In this document: positions 9,741 through 23,500 of the stretch, piece by piece
Layout: each line of letters starts with the position of its first letter
Numbering within the stretch: the stretch's first letter is position 1
Source of the DNA: Liolophura sinensis
Taxonomy: Eukaryota > Mollusca > Polyplacophora > Chitonida > Chitonidae
Reading direction: 5' to 3'
NCBI RefSeq assembly: GCF_032854445.1
Contig: NC_088295.1
Span: forward strand, 47,665,385-47,729,384
DNA: 64,000 bases
Made by a program: the position numbers and the translations under genes
Notes under the pieces: model-generated
The model's database searches: none
The model's input: only the letters and a program-made list of their open reading frames with translations
Told to the model about the DNA's origin: nothing

Positions 9741-12385
9741 ATGAACGTGTTACCTCTGCTAGTAGTCACTGTTCTACTTTTGTGTTTGAACAGTGAGCAC
9801 CTTGTGTCGCTAGATAGCTTAAAGAAAGAGTAAGTATCAACTTTAAACGTTTTAAGACAACCATCATCGGATGTTTATTGTAAATTAAGGTATAACCAGC
9901 GGTGAAAAACATCATCTAGCCTATGCCTATTGTTACCTTATGTTGTCTTTTATGGTAGCATTCAGACAATAGAATCACACCTTAGAATTATGCATCTTAT
10001 AATACCCGTTAGTTTTTCACGTGAGCATGTTATCAGATGGTAGCATGAACAGGTGTATACTTAATACTGACCGGTCTGTTTTATCGCAGATGCAGGGAGC
10101 CGACGACACTGGAAAGTGTGATAGGGAAGTTCCGGCGACTGGTCGGACTTCCGCAGCCAAAACCGCCTTGGTGGAAGCCTGCCCTTTGTGGCTGGATAAA
10201 CCACCCACCAGGAGGTAAATCACCACTTACAAATTAAATCTTCTCCCCACAGGCGATCAACTAATAACCAATATGACGCATATTCATTTAAATAAGACAA
10301 TAAATATATGTGCATGTAGATTCTGTTTTTCTTCTAATCTGGGACAAAGATTCACAACTCGTATTGTAGATTTACATGTATGTCTGTTTGTATGTGTCCT
10401 TGGAATGGCGATCTTTCAACATGCTCCAGGCATTGGTGGTTGTCTCTGCTGCTATAATTTGCATTGTTTGGATGTGATTTGGATGTTGTTAGAAAGTTCG
10501 CGAATATTTTAACACAGTACCAGAAGTAATTATTAAAGCAAATTTACTGCTTAGTCGCTAAGATTATGAAATATGTCCTGAGTTCTTGATTTTGGAAGAA
10601 ATTGTCTTTTGTTTATCTCATTGCTGTATCTAACTTAATGTGGTAAAACTGGGAAGATTTAAGTTGCTTAAAACCAGGGGACCTCATAAGGTAGCTGGCA
10701 CAACTCATGGCAAAAGGCCTCATTGTCCTGGTGATCTACATATAACCATATACAGTGTAGACCTCTTGATCAGCAAGCGAAGCTGTGTAGGCGTAAACAT
10801 ATTTACATACAATATATTTTACATTATATACATAACAAATATTACAAAAGTATTGTATAATTTTTTGTGGACTGGTTCATTTTGTCTGAGTTTGGGAATA
10901 GTCTTGGCTTGTAAGAATGGAGCTCCTGGTTACTTATCCTGTGTTTGCCCTGCTGATGTAGTCCCCTAATTTATTGAGTAAGCAAACTTGTCAGTCACAC
11001 TGGCTTCACTCTGAATCCATATAAATATGTGTGTAGAAATGAGTCTACCGTGTGTAAGCGGAGTTACTGGCACTTCATTTTATAAAGCTATCGCAATCAC
11101 CCAAATGTAGTAATGAGTTTTCTTTTATTCATAGCCTACATTCAACACATGGCGGTGGTTCTGGCCATATTTTTGTTCTGGATTTGGGGAAAATCCATGA
11201 GTAAGTACCGTACAGTTATGTTTAGCTTCGCCCGTACGTTCATTGGAAAAATGCTTTATTGAATCAATGTCTCTAGCTCAAAAGGTGAGTTTCCGGAATT
11301 TTGGATAAAGTGAATGATCGCTATTATACCGTTGTTTATTGAGAATTGTGATAGCGGTGTAATTAAATGTTACCCCAATTTGTGTATAAACTTACACTGC
11401 TGTATAAACTCAGTGTCAACAATAAATGACCGTGCAGGTCAAAGCATGTTTTAGTTTGGTATTTATTTGTTGTAGTCAAATGCGCCCCGCCCGACATGCC
11501 GACAACAATGCCAAAGCCCATTGACAGTAAGTATCATTTATGTCTTTTTCCCAGGTCGTAAATTCAAATATACGTAACGAAAGTTATAGAAAAAAAGACT
11601 CAGTATTGACTAAAAGATTGCAATAAATTTCTTAATTTTGCTATGGTGGTAAGATTTCTGTTTCGTGGTTAGAGTTTAAATCATGAAGTGTGTTATATGT
11701 ATGTTATAATGACTCATATTTATCACACAAAAGGATTACTTCCGGATGACGATGTGTTCGGGAACTGCTTGAGCAGAGCTCTGGTTGCAAAAGGCAAGCC
11801 CAACATCGATGGAGAAATTTTCGTCAAACATGTAAGCGTTATAAAAAGAAATTTAAAATATGTTGGAAAAGCACAACAGCAACTTGTAGATATATTTAGA
11901 ACATGTAATAAAAACTTAAACTTATAATAAGTGGACCCTGTTGGTTTTTATAGATCTCTAACTGCACAAAAGTGCTAAGTTTTAATTCTGTCTGACTCAG
12001 ACAGCTGCGTGTCACTTTTTTGCAGGGAAAACCGAAAGGTGAAGAACGATATCGTGAGATTTTGATTGGACCTGTCTCAACCACATTTCTGGCAATGAGA
12101 CAAGTGATTAGTACATTTCTTGAAATGATTGGTATTCGAAAGAAAGACCAAAAATGGACAACGAAGATGGGCCCGGACCAGACCCCAGAGTTTGTCGGGG
12201 TGGCCACAGAGGGCCTCAGGTTTGCGGCCGTGCTTGTCCCGGGGGAGGGTATCAATCTTCAGGTCCAGCGTCTGGGGCCAGCCAGAGGCCTGATCCGGGA
12301 GGTGTGTTACCAGACCTACCATGTGACGTACAGGGGGTTTGTACTCCAGGATGAAGGTACAACCCTCCTGTATGGTTCCGGGTAG
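9741..12385 (+). CDS. Gene A, copy 1: unrecognised small membrane protein (6 exons, 262 aa)
   Basis: Exons: 9741-9829, 10090-10214, 11135-11200, 11476-11526, 11734-11831, 12026-12385. Every junction is GT-AG and phase-compatible. Residues 1-20 look like a signal peptide or signal anchor (MNVLPLLVVTVLLLCLNS). A Pro/Trp-rich stretch follows (KPPWWKPALCGWINHPPG, about 53-71), then a transmembrane helix (AVVLAIFLFWIW, about 77-89). The remaining 170 residues are soluble and contain EILIGPVSTTFLAMRQ and RFAAVLVPGEGINLQVQR. The stop at 12383-12385 follows an alternative GT donor, so the 3' end could be incomplete. AATAAA occurs at 12411 and 12918. I do not recognise the family. The single-pass layout recalls ITPRIP/Mab-21-like proteins, but the match is too weak to name it. 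Copy 1 lacks a 21-codon exon that copy 2 has after the membrane helix. Confidence 0.75.
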
Positions 12386-15075
12386 GTGGGGTACGTCACG
12401 AGTTGTTCAGAATAAAAGATACTATCAAACACTACCGCCGTATATCTTCTCCAGTCTTATGGATATTTCTACACCAGTACAAATTTAATATGTACATCCG
12501 TGCTGCCAATGAATTTCATGGAAGCTTAACCACTATCCAACTTAACCAATACCACGATAATTTACTATTATATCTTCAATTAACTGATCTGTAAATGTTT
12601 TATTCTGAACAACTGCTGGTTATATAAGCTGTCCCGTCAAAAGAACTCTTTGTGGAAATTTAAATTTACATATACACTGTATGTGCTTTGGAAGCAAACA
12701 TAGATTAAATTAAGTTTTGAAAAAGAATGTTGTAATTTTCTGCCCCATAGACAACTGGTTATTTGCCAAGCCAGTTTCTGACAAGCTTATATAACTGGTT
12801 TCCGGATTCAGCCTTCTTTGTCCGTACCTGAAGGTCCTCGGGATCACCCAACTTTACCGTTCCAATCTGTGTGTCTGTCATTTTCTCCGTCTGTATGCCT
12901 GTCATATTGTTTTCCAAAATAAATTCTGATTTTGACACAAAGGAACGGTTTAGGTGTTGTGATTTGGAAAATTAAACAGGCTCTTTGATTTAAATATGAA
13001 TTTCGGAACATTCAGTTTTCGATAATAACATAGACGACATTTAAATTTAAACTGGGAAGCATATTCTACATAGCGCACTGAGCTGGCCGAGTTATTAAGG
13101 CGCCCACTTCGTATGTTTACTCGGGTCATGCCACTAAGACCTAATAATGGAAAAGCTTGGCTTATGGTGTACTGTCTTCAACGTGATGTTCAATCGTCGA
13201 TGCGGAAATGCTAAAGTAATTGCCCATTTTCCATGAGGTTAACTAATTTTTTTTCTCTGAAATCGGACAGGGTGGTTATTTCAATTATTACCCCAGGAAA
13301 TGAGAAGACAACAGCATGTTGGCTGTTAGTGGTAGTACAAAATCATGCAGGTGGGCTGAGGCATGGCAGCCGGTTTATATGCACTTGGCCATCATTTGGA
13401 ATTGTGTGTTCGCTATCTAGACACATGGTCCACAACAATGCTAAATTTATGGATGCTTTTGGATTTGGACAATTTTGGATTTTTCACTATAAAAGAAGTA
13501 GCATGTTTACGAAAACAACTCTTAGTAACTCTTAAACAAAAGTAGGCCCCACCCCCGATTGCTACTTCTTCTGTCACAACAGCCAATGACATCAGAGAGC
13601 CCTCGTCAGCTTACAGCAGCGCCCATAACTTAAGATAAAAGCTCTGAAGGTTCCCAGTTAAGCTTCCTGTCCAGTCATGGTTAAGGGATAACCACGTGCT
13701 GACCGGTCAACACCAACCAGTAGCTATAAAGAACACACGGCTGATTGGGAGTTAAGCTACAACTATAGCCCGATCGTGACCAGTTCAAAATTAAAATCAG
13801 ATTAACAGTGTAATCCTATCCTTTAACAACAATCCTGCTGTTGAGAACTTTAAATCGAGAAGTGCAACTGTCGTCCACCATCTTCATGCTCGGACCCCCA
13901 GGCAAGGAACGTACTGGCTAAACAAGCATACGCGCGCCGCACAGGCTCCAAAGATCAAGCTTGTCTAGCGGTGACAGTGATGTAAAGCGACCGTAATGAG
14001 TGCCACATGGGTTGTAATGACTATGGATCGCATGAAAAAAAAATTCACCACGTGGAGGATGGGCATCCACAGAAAATGACTGCATGATAAAAATGAATTC
14101 AATTGTGTTACTTACTGTACTTCCGCCGAGCCATTTGAACATCACGTCGACGATTCCATGCCGGATGGCAAGCTTGTCCATTATTTAGTCTTAGTGGCAT
14201 GACCTGAGTCGGCATTTAACTGCATACGAGACAGATGCCGTAACAACTCGACCACCTCAGAGCGATATATAGAATATGCTTCCGAATTCTCAGAAAATTT
14301 CACTAATTTTTTTATACTGGTAAACCAAAGGTTGCGACAAAGTTTTAGTGTTTTATGACATCCCTTCCCTGTGGCATCACCGTAACGCCAGTGACCTTGA
14401 CAATGTTCGAGTTTTCCTTTCAAAAATTTGCTAGTGGCGGCAGTAGCTTAACGTAAAAGTGGAGAACGAAGCGTGCGCCTTAAGGAGAATGCATGCGATC
14501 ACAGATAGCTGCCAGACGTATTGGCTAGTGATGTCTGGCACAGGGAATGTACCGCGTTGTCGTGCAAAGTCATGCAGGTACGCTGACAGGTGGCGGTCAG
14601 AATTTAACTCATACGATGACACGCGCCATTGGGGTGAAAGGCTAAGCCCAAGGGAAATCCACCGCGTTTATAATCTTCGGTATAAGCTACGCTTAAAACG
14701 CCGTTAAACGGTAAAATGACTTGAGTATACATGCACATCATTAATTTATATTTAGGTTAAGGTAACTGTTGACAATGGAGTGGAATATAAATGGCGTCTA
14801 CTGTCCATGCAGTTTAGGATAAACTTGTCTACGTGTCTAAATATACTTCAACCGATATTTGCGAAACCCGTTTTGGCGTAAGGGGTTTGCAATAAAATCT
14901 GTAATTTCTGCAGTCTTTTGTTTGAAGATATTTAAAAATTGACCAGACAAAGAAATAATATTGCAGTCGAGAGCTGGTCATTAAGGTATGTTGATCGGCT
15001 GTCATCTTTATCACCTATCATCAGGCATGCAACTCTATTGGAAACCTTCATGTTTGCACAAAATCACCAGTGATA
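12386..15075. other. Intergenic region between gene A and gene B, left half (copy 1)
   Basis: No gene could be supported. It contains AATAAA at 12918-12923, conserved in copy 2. A tRNA-like D-arm at about 13080-13105 (CTGGCCGAGT and following) is probably a SINE remnant. An 82-codon frame at 14459-14707 is also open in copy 2 but with many replacements, and it carries no known motif. Confidence 0.45.
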
Positions 15076-15205
15076 AGCCATACTGCTTCCCTCCTGTCCG
15101 ACCGTACGTTGGAAGGCCCATACCACCAGCTTGCTGATGATTGTCCGGTTTCCTCCCACTGTAATACTGGTAGTCGTTGCAAAAGTGAAATAAACAAATA
15201 AATCA
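15076..15205 (+). mobile_element. Divergent SINE 3' fragment (copy 1)
   Basis: Contains degraded versions of the SINE 3' domain: CCGTACGTTGGAAGG, GGTTTCCTCCCACTGTAATA, then CTGGTAGTCGTTGCAAAAGT and AAATAAACAAATAAAT. It has a counterpart in copy 2 at about 53080-53205, so it predates the duplication. Confidence 0.65.
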
Positions 15206-17528
15206 CCTTTACAATTCCAAAACAGGGATTTGAATTTTATTAAGTCACCTTCAGTTGTTAATAGGAATTGTCTTCTACAATCTCATTTTGGTAAATGGTA
15301 AATGCTACAATCTCATGGTAAAAAGCCAGTCTTATAGGCGGACAAAAAATTAATATCATACTGTCTGCACGAGACAAGAAATTGTACAGGTGTAATCAAT
15401 AAATATCTCGCGCCCAATATGATCCACTGGGATAAAATCGGGTAATTTAACCATACAACATGAATCACATACAACACAAAGTATGAACTTAAAAGATGTA
15501 AACCTGAGATTTTTGGGAAAACATCATTAATGTAACAAATAATTAGCTTTCACATAATGCCAACTCCATTTGTGCACGTGTTACTGTTCAAAATCGGTAA
15601 TGAAGTTTTTAAACTTTATTTAAAGGGGTTCACATATATGACTTATATAAAATTTATAAATCCAGAAAATTTGATTTGATTAGTGAATATTGATTTTTTA
15701 CCCCAAATCTCCAAAATACCCTCTTTATGGCAAGCACTGCAATTTCCGTGCATATTAGATGAAGAAATTTGCACGTGAGCCATTTCGATACAAGACAGAC
15801 AAGGTTAAGGCCTGTATATGCTCTGCAATGATGGGATACTGGCGGGAAGTCCGAAGTGGGACGTATTACGTCATTTCAATGACGCTGACCATTCCACTGC
15901 AGTGCCAAAAGGGCGACGCCACAGAGGGTAGACCAAATACGTCACCAATAAAACCTCTGCACGCAACATGTTTGGGCTTGCACAACACAAGACTTGTGGC
16001 ATGTGTTTATGGGAGATTCGAGGACGAGCCACTTAGACGGTCCAAATGACAGTGGAACATATAGAGGATGTACGTTTCGCGTCTCGTCGGTTATCATTTC
16101 TACCTTTCACGAGAACAATATTTATGGTGTGTAACCATCACTGTGCAATATTTTATTCATTATATATATCCTGACATTTTTCTACATGTGTATAAATGCG
16201 TTTCAGTTTATCTGTTGCATCTGTGAAAAAGTAAGCAATGTGCCATCTTCGTCATATTTCTGATTCTATTCATACGCGCCGCAATTTCGTTCACGTCCGT
16301 ACAAAACGTCTTTACAGTTTTAAACGCTGTCTGTAAGTTAAATATACATTCTACAAAGGTGCTTAATGCTAATGCAGTATAGGTATTTACGTAAATTAAG
16401 CACATGAAGAATTTCTGCCTCTTTTTTGGCGAACTATATATTGTGCGGAAGTGCACGGCAGGGCAGTTAAGATATCATTTTTATCAGTGAAGGAAATGCT
16501 GGGATTTCACTGATGTGTAAATAATTAATCGTTTTCTCCCGTGACGCTGCAATGCGTGTGTACTTCATATATGTTTTATACAGGTCTTGATACAGGCGGG
16601 AAGGAGTTTTACGAGTTCCTCATACACGTTCACACATGGCAGTAAGCCTTCCTTTGATATGTGCATGACCAATTAGTATGCAGATCTTTGTATCAGTTCT
16701 TTATAGCTCAACCAACAAGACGCTTGCTTTTGTCGAAATATAACTCTTGGCATCTGGTACATTTCCTGATGCCTAACATACATCCGTACTGTTGTCGAAA
16801 AGCTGTTCTTGTTTCCATGAAAGTCTGTTTATATGTCAAATATTGATAGACTGCTATCGCATGTACTGGAATTTGCCTTTCTATCACGTAAAGTCAACCC
16901 ATACAGTTAGCATACACAGCATGGCACATTGTAGGCCTATATGCACATACAGAACTTGTTCACTGGAATCAAAATTAAATTGAAACAGGCGACTGAACCA
17001 TCGTGAAATCTTAGAGCAAGCACGGGTATCACGAAAATCTCGCAGATTTTTTCTTTTTTTCGTTGCAGTGTTAATGACTGTATTGACTTAAGAAAGGTGC
17101 GCATGCAGTTTAGCAGAAAACTACATTATTCCGGTATACGAGTATTCATTGGAGAAATCTACATGCGCTTTTTACACCAGACTATTTCTCCAGGCTTTCA
17201 GAAAAAGTGAAAAGCACAGCAAACAATTAAATAGCAACAACTACCCTATACACCATCAACAGAACATACAGGCTTCTGTTTGATCATCTAATGTGTGTAT
17301 GTGCTCTGTATTTGCTTTAGGTTTTAACTATTGTCCATGTAAACCATCACCGCACGGCAAATGCCCCAGTCCTATACTGTCAATATGTATGCGATTTAAT
17401 TTCTATAACTTATAGTGACGGTTGTCTTTAATCCCGGGGTCATGTCGGTGTAATATTACTTCCATCCGATAAGTCGACTTCAGAAGGCATAGTTGTATAC
17501 AGCTGCCAGCACGTGAAATGTACGAACC
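15206..17528. other. Intergenic region upstream of gene B (copy 1)
   Basis: Matches 53206-55632 in copy 2. A 96-codon frame at 15759-16049 (+) and an 82-codon frame at 16208-16456 (-) are open in both copies, but replacements are frequent and no motif is seen. No promoter element could be fixed. Confidence 0.4.
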
Positions 17529-20500
17529 ATGCTCAAACTGATTGTGATCTTTATTATATTGGGAAATTCCATCGAGAATGAATATAGTCCGCAAGGATCA
17601 GCGCCAGGTAATGTCTGCATATTTTCTTGATTATTTAAAGATGTATTAAAAATTAGCTTTTAATGAAGAGGCAGAATATAAACTCAAGTAATGAATTGAA
17701 TAATTTATTTATTTTCATTTTTTTAAAGAAGTAATCAGTGAGACACGACCTCTGGTCAATTCACGTCAGTTAGCATTTTGTTCTAACTGTTCATGTAAAT
17801 GCTTAAACACTACACGCCCCCTTATACCATGGCTTAAGCAGGATTAGGTTTTAAAAAGTGCAGTGATGATCAATGATCTGAATTGTAATTTAGAGAGAAA
17901 AAACAGATCGACGACGACAGTATTCTATCTGGAAATGGCCACACGTAACCAATAAATTACAGCCTCTTGTCACCTTACCTCAGGCCTAAGCTGCGTAGTC
18001 ACATTAACATTGTTCACCACATGCTGTCATGATGTTTCATACGACAACTGATTTTGTAGTACACATGTATTTCAAGAAAAGACTAGTCAGTCCAGCTTTA
18101 ACTGAGATTACCATTATACCCCGTTATCACACTGTCGTCTCTGCTTTGTTTGCACCCACGTCGCTTGATTATATCTCCATTGGCAAAATTTTGATGAAAT
18201 CACTTATATAGATTTTCTCTGCGTTTTTTTACAGGACGTTTGTTGGAAACACTTACAGCGAGAAACAAAGAGCTTAAAAGCCGCACGGCGGAAGTGTGTA
18301 AAGTAGTGAGAGGTCTTAACTGGACATCGCTCAGTTTTTATACAGAATCACAATTTATGACAGGTGTGTTTGCACTTGGTCATTTGTTTGCGAATGTACA
18401 ATGTGTGTTCAGGGGCAATTTTAACAAATCAGTACATGTTCATGATTACTCTGAAACACCTCAACGAACTAATTTTTTTTTTTTTTGCTTTTTAATTGAA
18501 CTAATTTTGTACATTCTCAGAATGAGTAAATAAGTGCTTTGGGTTTAACGTCATACTTAACAATTGTTCAGTCATATGGCAATGTAATAGTCCTTAGAGT
18601 GCATTTAATGTGCTTCCTTGTTGCCAGGCGGGTTTCCAGCGCTTTTTTTCTCCAGTGCTGCTTTATCTAAGGCAGGTAACTCGCCCAGCCCGTGCCATTA
18701 TACTGATACGAGTCAACCAGTCGTTGCATTATCCCCTTAATGCTGAACACCAAGCGAGGAAGCCACGACTTCCTCTTTTAAAGTCTTAGGTGTGACCCGA
18801 ACCAGGACTGACCCTGAATCTATCGACCCGAAGCGGACGCTCTACCAGCTGAGCTATTGGGGCCGATTTTATGTCCTACTTGAACAGATATTAAATAAAT
18901 GTTACAATATAAAATATTCAGAATTTCAGAATTTTGTATAAATTTTGGGTTTGGCTCATAATGTATTGAATGACTACTGCAAATGTAACTTATTATAAAC
19001 CATATGTCTGTTTTGCCGATGTTTTCCTTTATCACTGTGGAATATATTCTGCTATACATTGAGCGAAGCTCCTGCTATCAACAATCTTCACTTATCAAAT
19101 TTCAGAAGAGTGGAGCATGCTTTTGAAGGCGTTAACAGATGCGGGAATATTTCGACTGACAGTATTTTCAAGGCTAGACACTGTCATTTCTCATTATCCC
19201 GTCATTAGGAACATTTTGGAAAAATCTGATGAACGATTGCATATAATTGTGTGCCCACTGGAATGTGCAGAAAGGATCATACGCTTGGTGAGTAAGATAG
19301 TTAATTGGCTTGACGACTACACGACCACTTAAGCGGCTTGGTGAGTAAGCCACTGGTTAGCTTTTTAGTTAAAGGAGAAAAAAAAATTAAATATCACGAA
19401 CAAGCCAGCAGTTTTATGGACTCTCAATGGCTGAGAGTCAGCACGCCCCACAGCATGAATTACAGTGTGTTAACGATGGAGGTCACCATGGACTGAGCGA
19501 TTTATGCTATCTTTGCCGTATTCAGGCCTTATGTGTTTGGTGAGGAAATATCGCAAAATTATGCAGCAGACACCACCAGATAGTAAACAATGTGCTCTTT
19601 TCAGCCTATAGTGCCATTTTTTTAAGTTATCTTCCCCTTTAAATTATGTGGTGAGTAAAGCACAAGTTAAGCTGCTTGTAGTGTAAGCCACTAATTAACC
19701 CGCTTCATGATAGTTATATTTATGGACTTCATGTATAGGCCTTTATGAATATTGCATGTTCACGTGCATTTGTTCTTAATAATTGATATAGATCTAAACT
19801 ACAACTTACCTTTTCGTGGTGTTTTCAGATTACAAATGAAGTCAGCAAAGAAAAATTGTTCTTATCAAAGTGGCTATTCATTACTAACTCTAGCCTGTCT
19901 TTATCCACTGTGGAAAAGCTGGAAAACGTCGCATGTTTATATCGTGAGGTAAGAGATAACAGAATCCCATTGAGGATAACATATCTTAACTGTTCTCAAC
20001 CCTTTTACCCTTTCAGATGGTTTCATTAACATGTGGTTATGGCATTTTCCAGTGGTGTATTGAATCAGATTGCGATGAGGACTATACCATTACTGCAGAT
20101 CCAATGCAAACATTGTATTCTTAATTCTGTTAATATGCCAACTGGTAATATTTGACCAGTTCCAGTCAATATTTGTCCAAAAATGTCAATATTGCTTCTA
20201 ACAATGAGGTATTGTATTTCCCGGCGTGTTTGGATCTACCTGTCTAGCTGTCTGACTCTTATCATTGCTTGTCTATTAAAGAATACATAAAAAGGTACTA
20301 TTAAATAAAGATCATGGTTTTAAGGAAAAGGAAAAAGGTATGCCGAAAAAAAATCTTTTGTTGTTGTTTTTGAGGCATATTTCAGATTTCTTATTAACCC
20401 CTCTATTTTATCCATATTTTCCGTCAATAGTCGGAAATATTCGGAAAGACGTCGATGAACATACTGAGAACTCGAAATGAGCTGAGGGCCAAAGTTCTGT

Positions 20501-23500
20501 TTATGGCTAGCATCGGTTGACGTCACCACAACATCCTACTTAATTTCCACACTGATCGCTAAGGTCAGGAAACCTATACATTTGCCATACATGCCATTTT
20601 TAGCATTAAGAATAAAGTTGAAAAGCTTTTTTGTAGTTTTATACACACATCATTATACGCACTTCCGAATTGCGAAAAAAAAAAGAAGAAAAAAAGCACA
20701 AGAGTTTTATATATCATTTAAGCACGATGGATGAAATTTTGGGCACAGCTTGGTCTTGAACCTAGCGCCATTAAACGGAGCGTATTTTGTTATGGCGATT
20801 TTGTCCGTCTTGTAAGTCTGTCCGCCCATATTCGTGTACTTACTGTATCTCCAATTGTTTGCTACGGAGAATTTTACTTTTTGGTATATACATAGATACA
20901 CAGAGGAAAATGTGTGCGCGACTCACATTTGCATCGTTGTCATGATTACCAGATTACCATTTTTCCTATGTACGCCATATAAATAGATATGATTTTGTGC
21001 CCGGGCTGTAACTCCAACAGTTTTCTACACAGAGTTTTAATTTTTGAAGGATACATAGATATACAGATGAAGATATGTCGCGTCTCACATTTGTCAATTT
21101 TCACTTTTATCACGTTAACCAGATAGCCATTTTTGTTATATATGCTACATAAATAGAAATGATTTCGTGTCCGGGCTACAACTGTTTTCCATGTTTGGCA
21201 CATTTGTCCACTTGCTCGGTTGTCATGGTAACCACATACCATGTAAATTCCCATCAGAGGTTATAATCACCACAATGCTGCTGGCATTGTTTTATACATA
21301 TCAAACAAATGCATTTGTTCGGCCGTATGATCGTGATCTGGATCAGGAATTTTTTCCAATGATCCTTCACCATTGAGAGATGGATACAAATGCAGATTAT
21401 TTTGTCTGTAGTGTCTTAATTTGTACATTTAGCTGTGGAGGAGTTTTTCGAGCGTCTTCTAGTTTGCTATATAACACGATATTTTTGTTACCCAGTCCAA
21501 GAAGACGGATAAGTTTCGATGCTCAACAAAAATGACGACTTTAGACCGCAGCAATGATAACAGAGTAATGAGACAGGTTGAGGACATCGATGTCTGTGGT
21601 GGCGAAGATTATTCGTGCAGAACATACCGGGAGAGGCTTTTCCCCGGTGTACACAGGGGTATCTTTGGTCAAACATTTCGGATTGGAGCAGCTGAGGTGA
21701 GTTAATGGCTGTAAGAGACGGTGACTTACAGAAACGTTTTGGTCTATGTATATAGTCTATACACTCTTAGGAGATACTCAAGTTTCAATTATGCAGCGAT
21801 CTTTGAGACTTAACCGACAAGTATATATATACACAAAGGTTTTTCAACGGCCGAGTGAGCTCAAAGTATGTCATGCGTACAGTAAAAGGTATCTGATAAC
21901 CCCAAGGACATGGGCTATCGATGATTCCTCGTCCATGTCTCATTTGGCGTGGATATGTGTACGTCTATATTGTGTATTCTCTCTATGCCCAAGGTCATAT
22001 CACTTCATCTTCTAAAGGTTTACTCTGGCATCTTTAGTGGGTAATTCCGTTAGTTCGGTTAAAATGCATGTAGTGCGTCGAGATCATTACAAATGCTAGA
22101 GCGAAGAAGCCGCTGTGATCAATCAGTATTCATGTCAAATGATAATCGTTCAATTCACTCAAGGGGTCTACTGCAAAGAAGCGAAGAAAAACAGTTGATA
22201 TTACAAAGGTGATTTATGGCTTCTTGTTCTCCCCAGCCCTACGTGGGTAGGTCTGCCAGCAACCTGCGGATGGTCGTGGGTTTCCCCCGGGCTCTGCCCT
22301 TTTTCCTCCAAACATAATGCTGGCCGCCGTCGTATAAATGAAATATTCTTGAGTACGGCGTAAAACACCCATCGAATAAATAAATAAATAAATATGGCTT
22401 CTTGATAAAGTAAAACTCAAAAATGGTTAAAATAACACGGAGATTAACAAATGCGTGGTTGCCTACTACTTAGCATGTTATTTGATTGCAGTGGTACCCC
22501 TACATCGAAAAAGAAGTTCTGGACAATGGAACAGAGAGATTCGTCGGATTAGGCATTGATGTCTTTGAAGAAATGGCCAAGTATTTAAATGTCAGGTGAA
22601 TCTATATGTGCGCTTTAAATGATTGTATGAACATCACCATGCTGGTATCTGCATGGGCGGGGCATATACTAACCAAAGGATACAGATTTTCCCAGTTATA
22701 TGTTTCAAAACTTACCGTTGTCCAATATCAAACTGATAAATGTGATAACAGTATCATATATAACAATATTTGGGGAGAGGAGTACACTTAAAACTTTGAC
22801 CAAACAAATAAATAACTAAACACATTGATAAACTGAGGGTTTCGATTTCTAACTACTGATCTTTGACTTAAAACACCAATGAAATGAAAAAATGAATATG
22901 TCAAACGGTAGACTCCAATGCTAGCTTGGTTTTTGACACTTGGAGATGAACTTTCCTAGATATGCATGGGTGAAATATAAAAAGACTACTTGAAATTTCT
23001 AGTGCACTTCTTGTCCTTTTGCTAAACCATGTTTTTTTTAGCCAAACATTTGACAATCAGATAGTTAGACATTTAAACCGCTTGATTCCTCACCCTTCCT
23101 TCGCAGTATCCAGTACGTGGAACTCAAGGGGGAAGTCGATCCCTGGTCAAAATTGACAGAGATGGTGAAAAAAAAGGTACGGCAATTTTCATCTATTTTA
23201 AAAATACTTTCCTATATATTTTCCTGTATACTAGTCCTATTTTTAAATCTAAGAGAAATTTTGTCTGAAATGATGTACTCATAAACAATAAACTGGCAAT
23301 TCGAACATTAAATAGGGTGTTTGAAATACAAGTAAAATTTGTGACTTCATTGAAACCTAAAGTGGTCCAAAAGCCCACCATATCATATTCAAACACTTCA
23401 TTCCATTGTATCCACTGCAAAAAATAAACTAAGTATACATATATTTGGTTTCCAATGACCTTTCCATTGATACTTTCTTATTTGCTTGTTTTGTGTTAGT

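Noticed and set aside
10273-10512. 79-codon Cys-rich frame almost identical in both copies (48073-48312)
   Set aside because: It lies within gene A intron 2, in a block where the copies are nearly identical overall, so its conservation says nothing about coding.
13080-13140. tRNA-Ser/Leu-like segment (GGCCGAGT and following)
   Set aside because: Only the D-arm resembles a tRNA; no acceptor stem pairing. Probably a SINE remnant.
14459-14707. 82-codon frame, also open at 52435-52683
   Set aside because: Many amino-acid replacements between copies relative to silent ones, and an overlapping - strand frame is equally open; no motif.
15759-16049. 96-codon frame, also open at 53862-54152
   Set aside because: Replacements outnumber silent changes and no domain is recognisable; could be an old element fragment but cannot be supported.
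18790-18866. tRNA gene on the - strand
   Set aside because: A and B boxes are present but the cloverleaf does not close, and it continues into a SINE body and tail.
21167-21376. Possible extra gene B exon between exons 4 and 5
   Set aside because: No usable donor before its stop, the copies differ in length at its start, and exons 4 and 5 join in phase without it.
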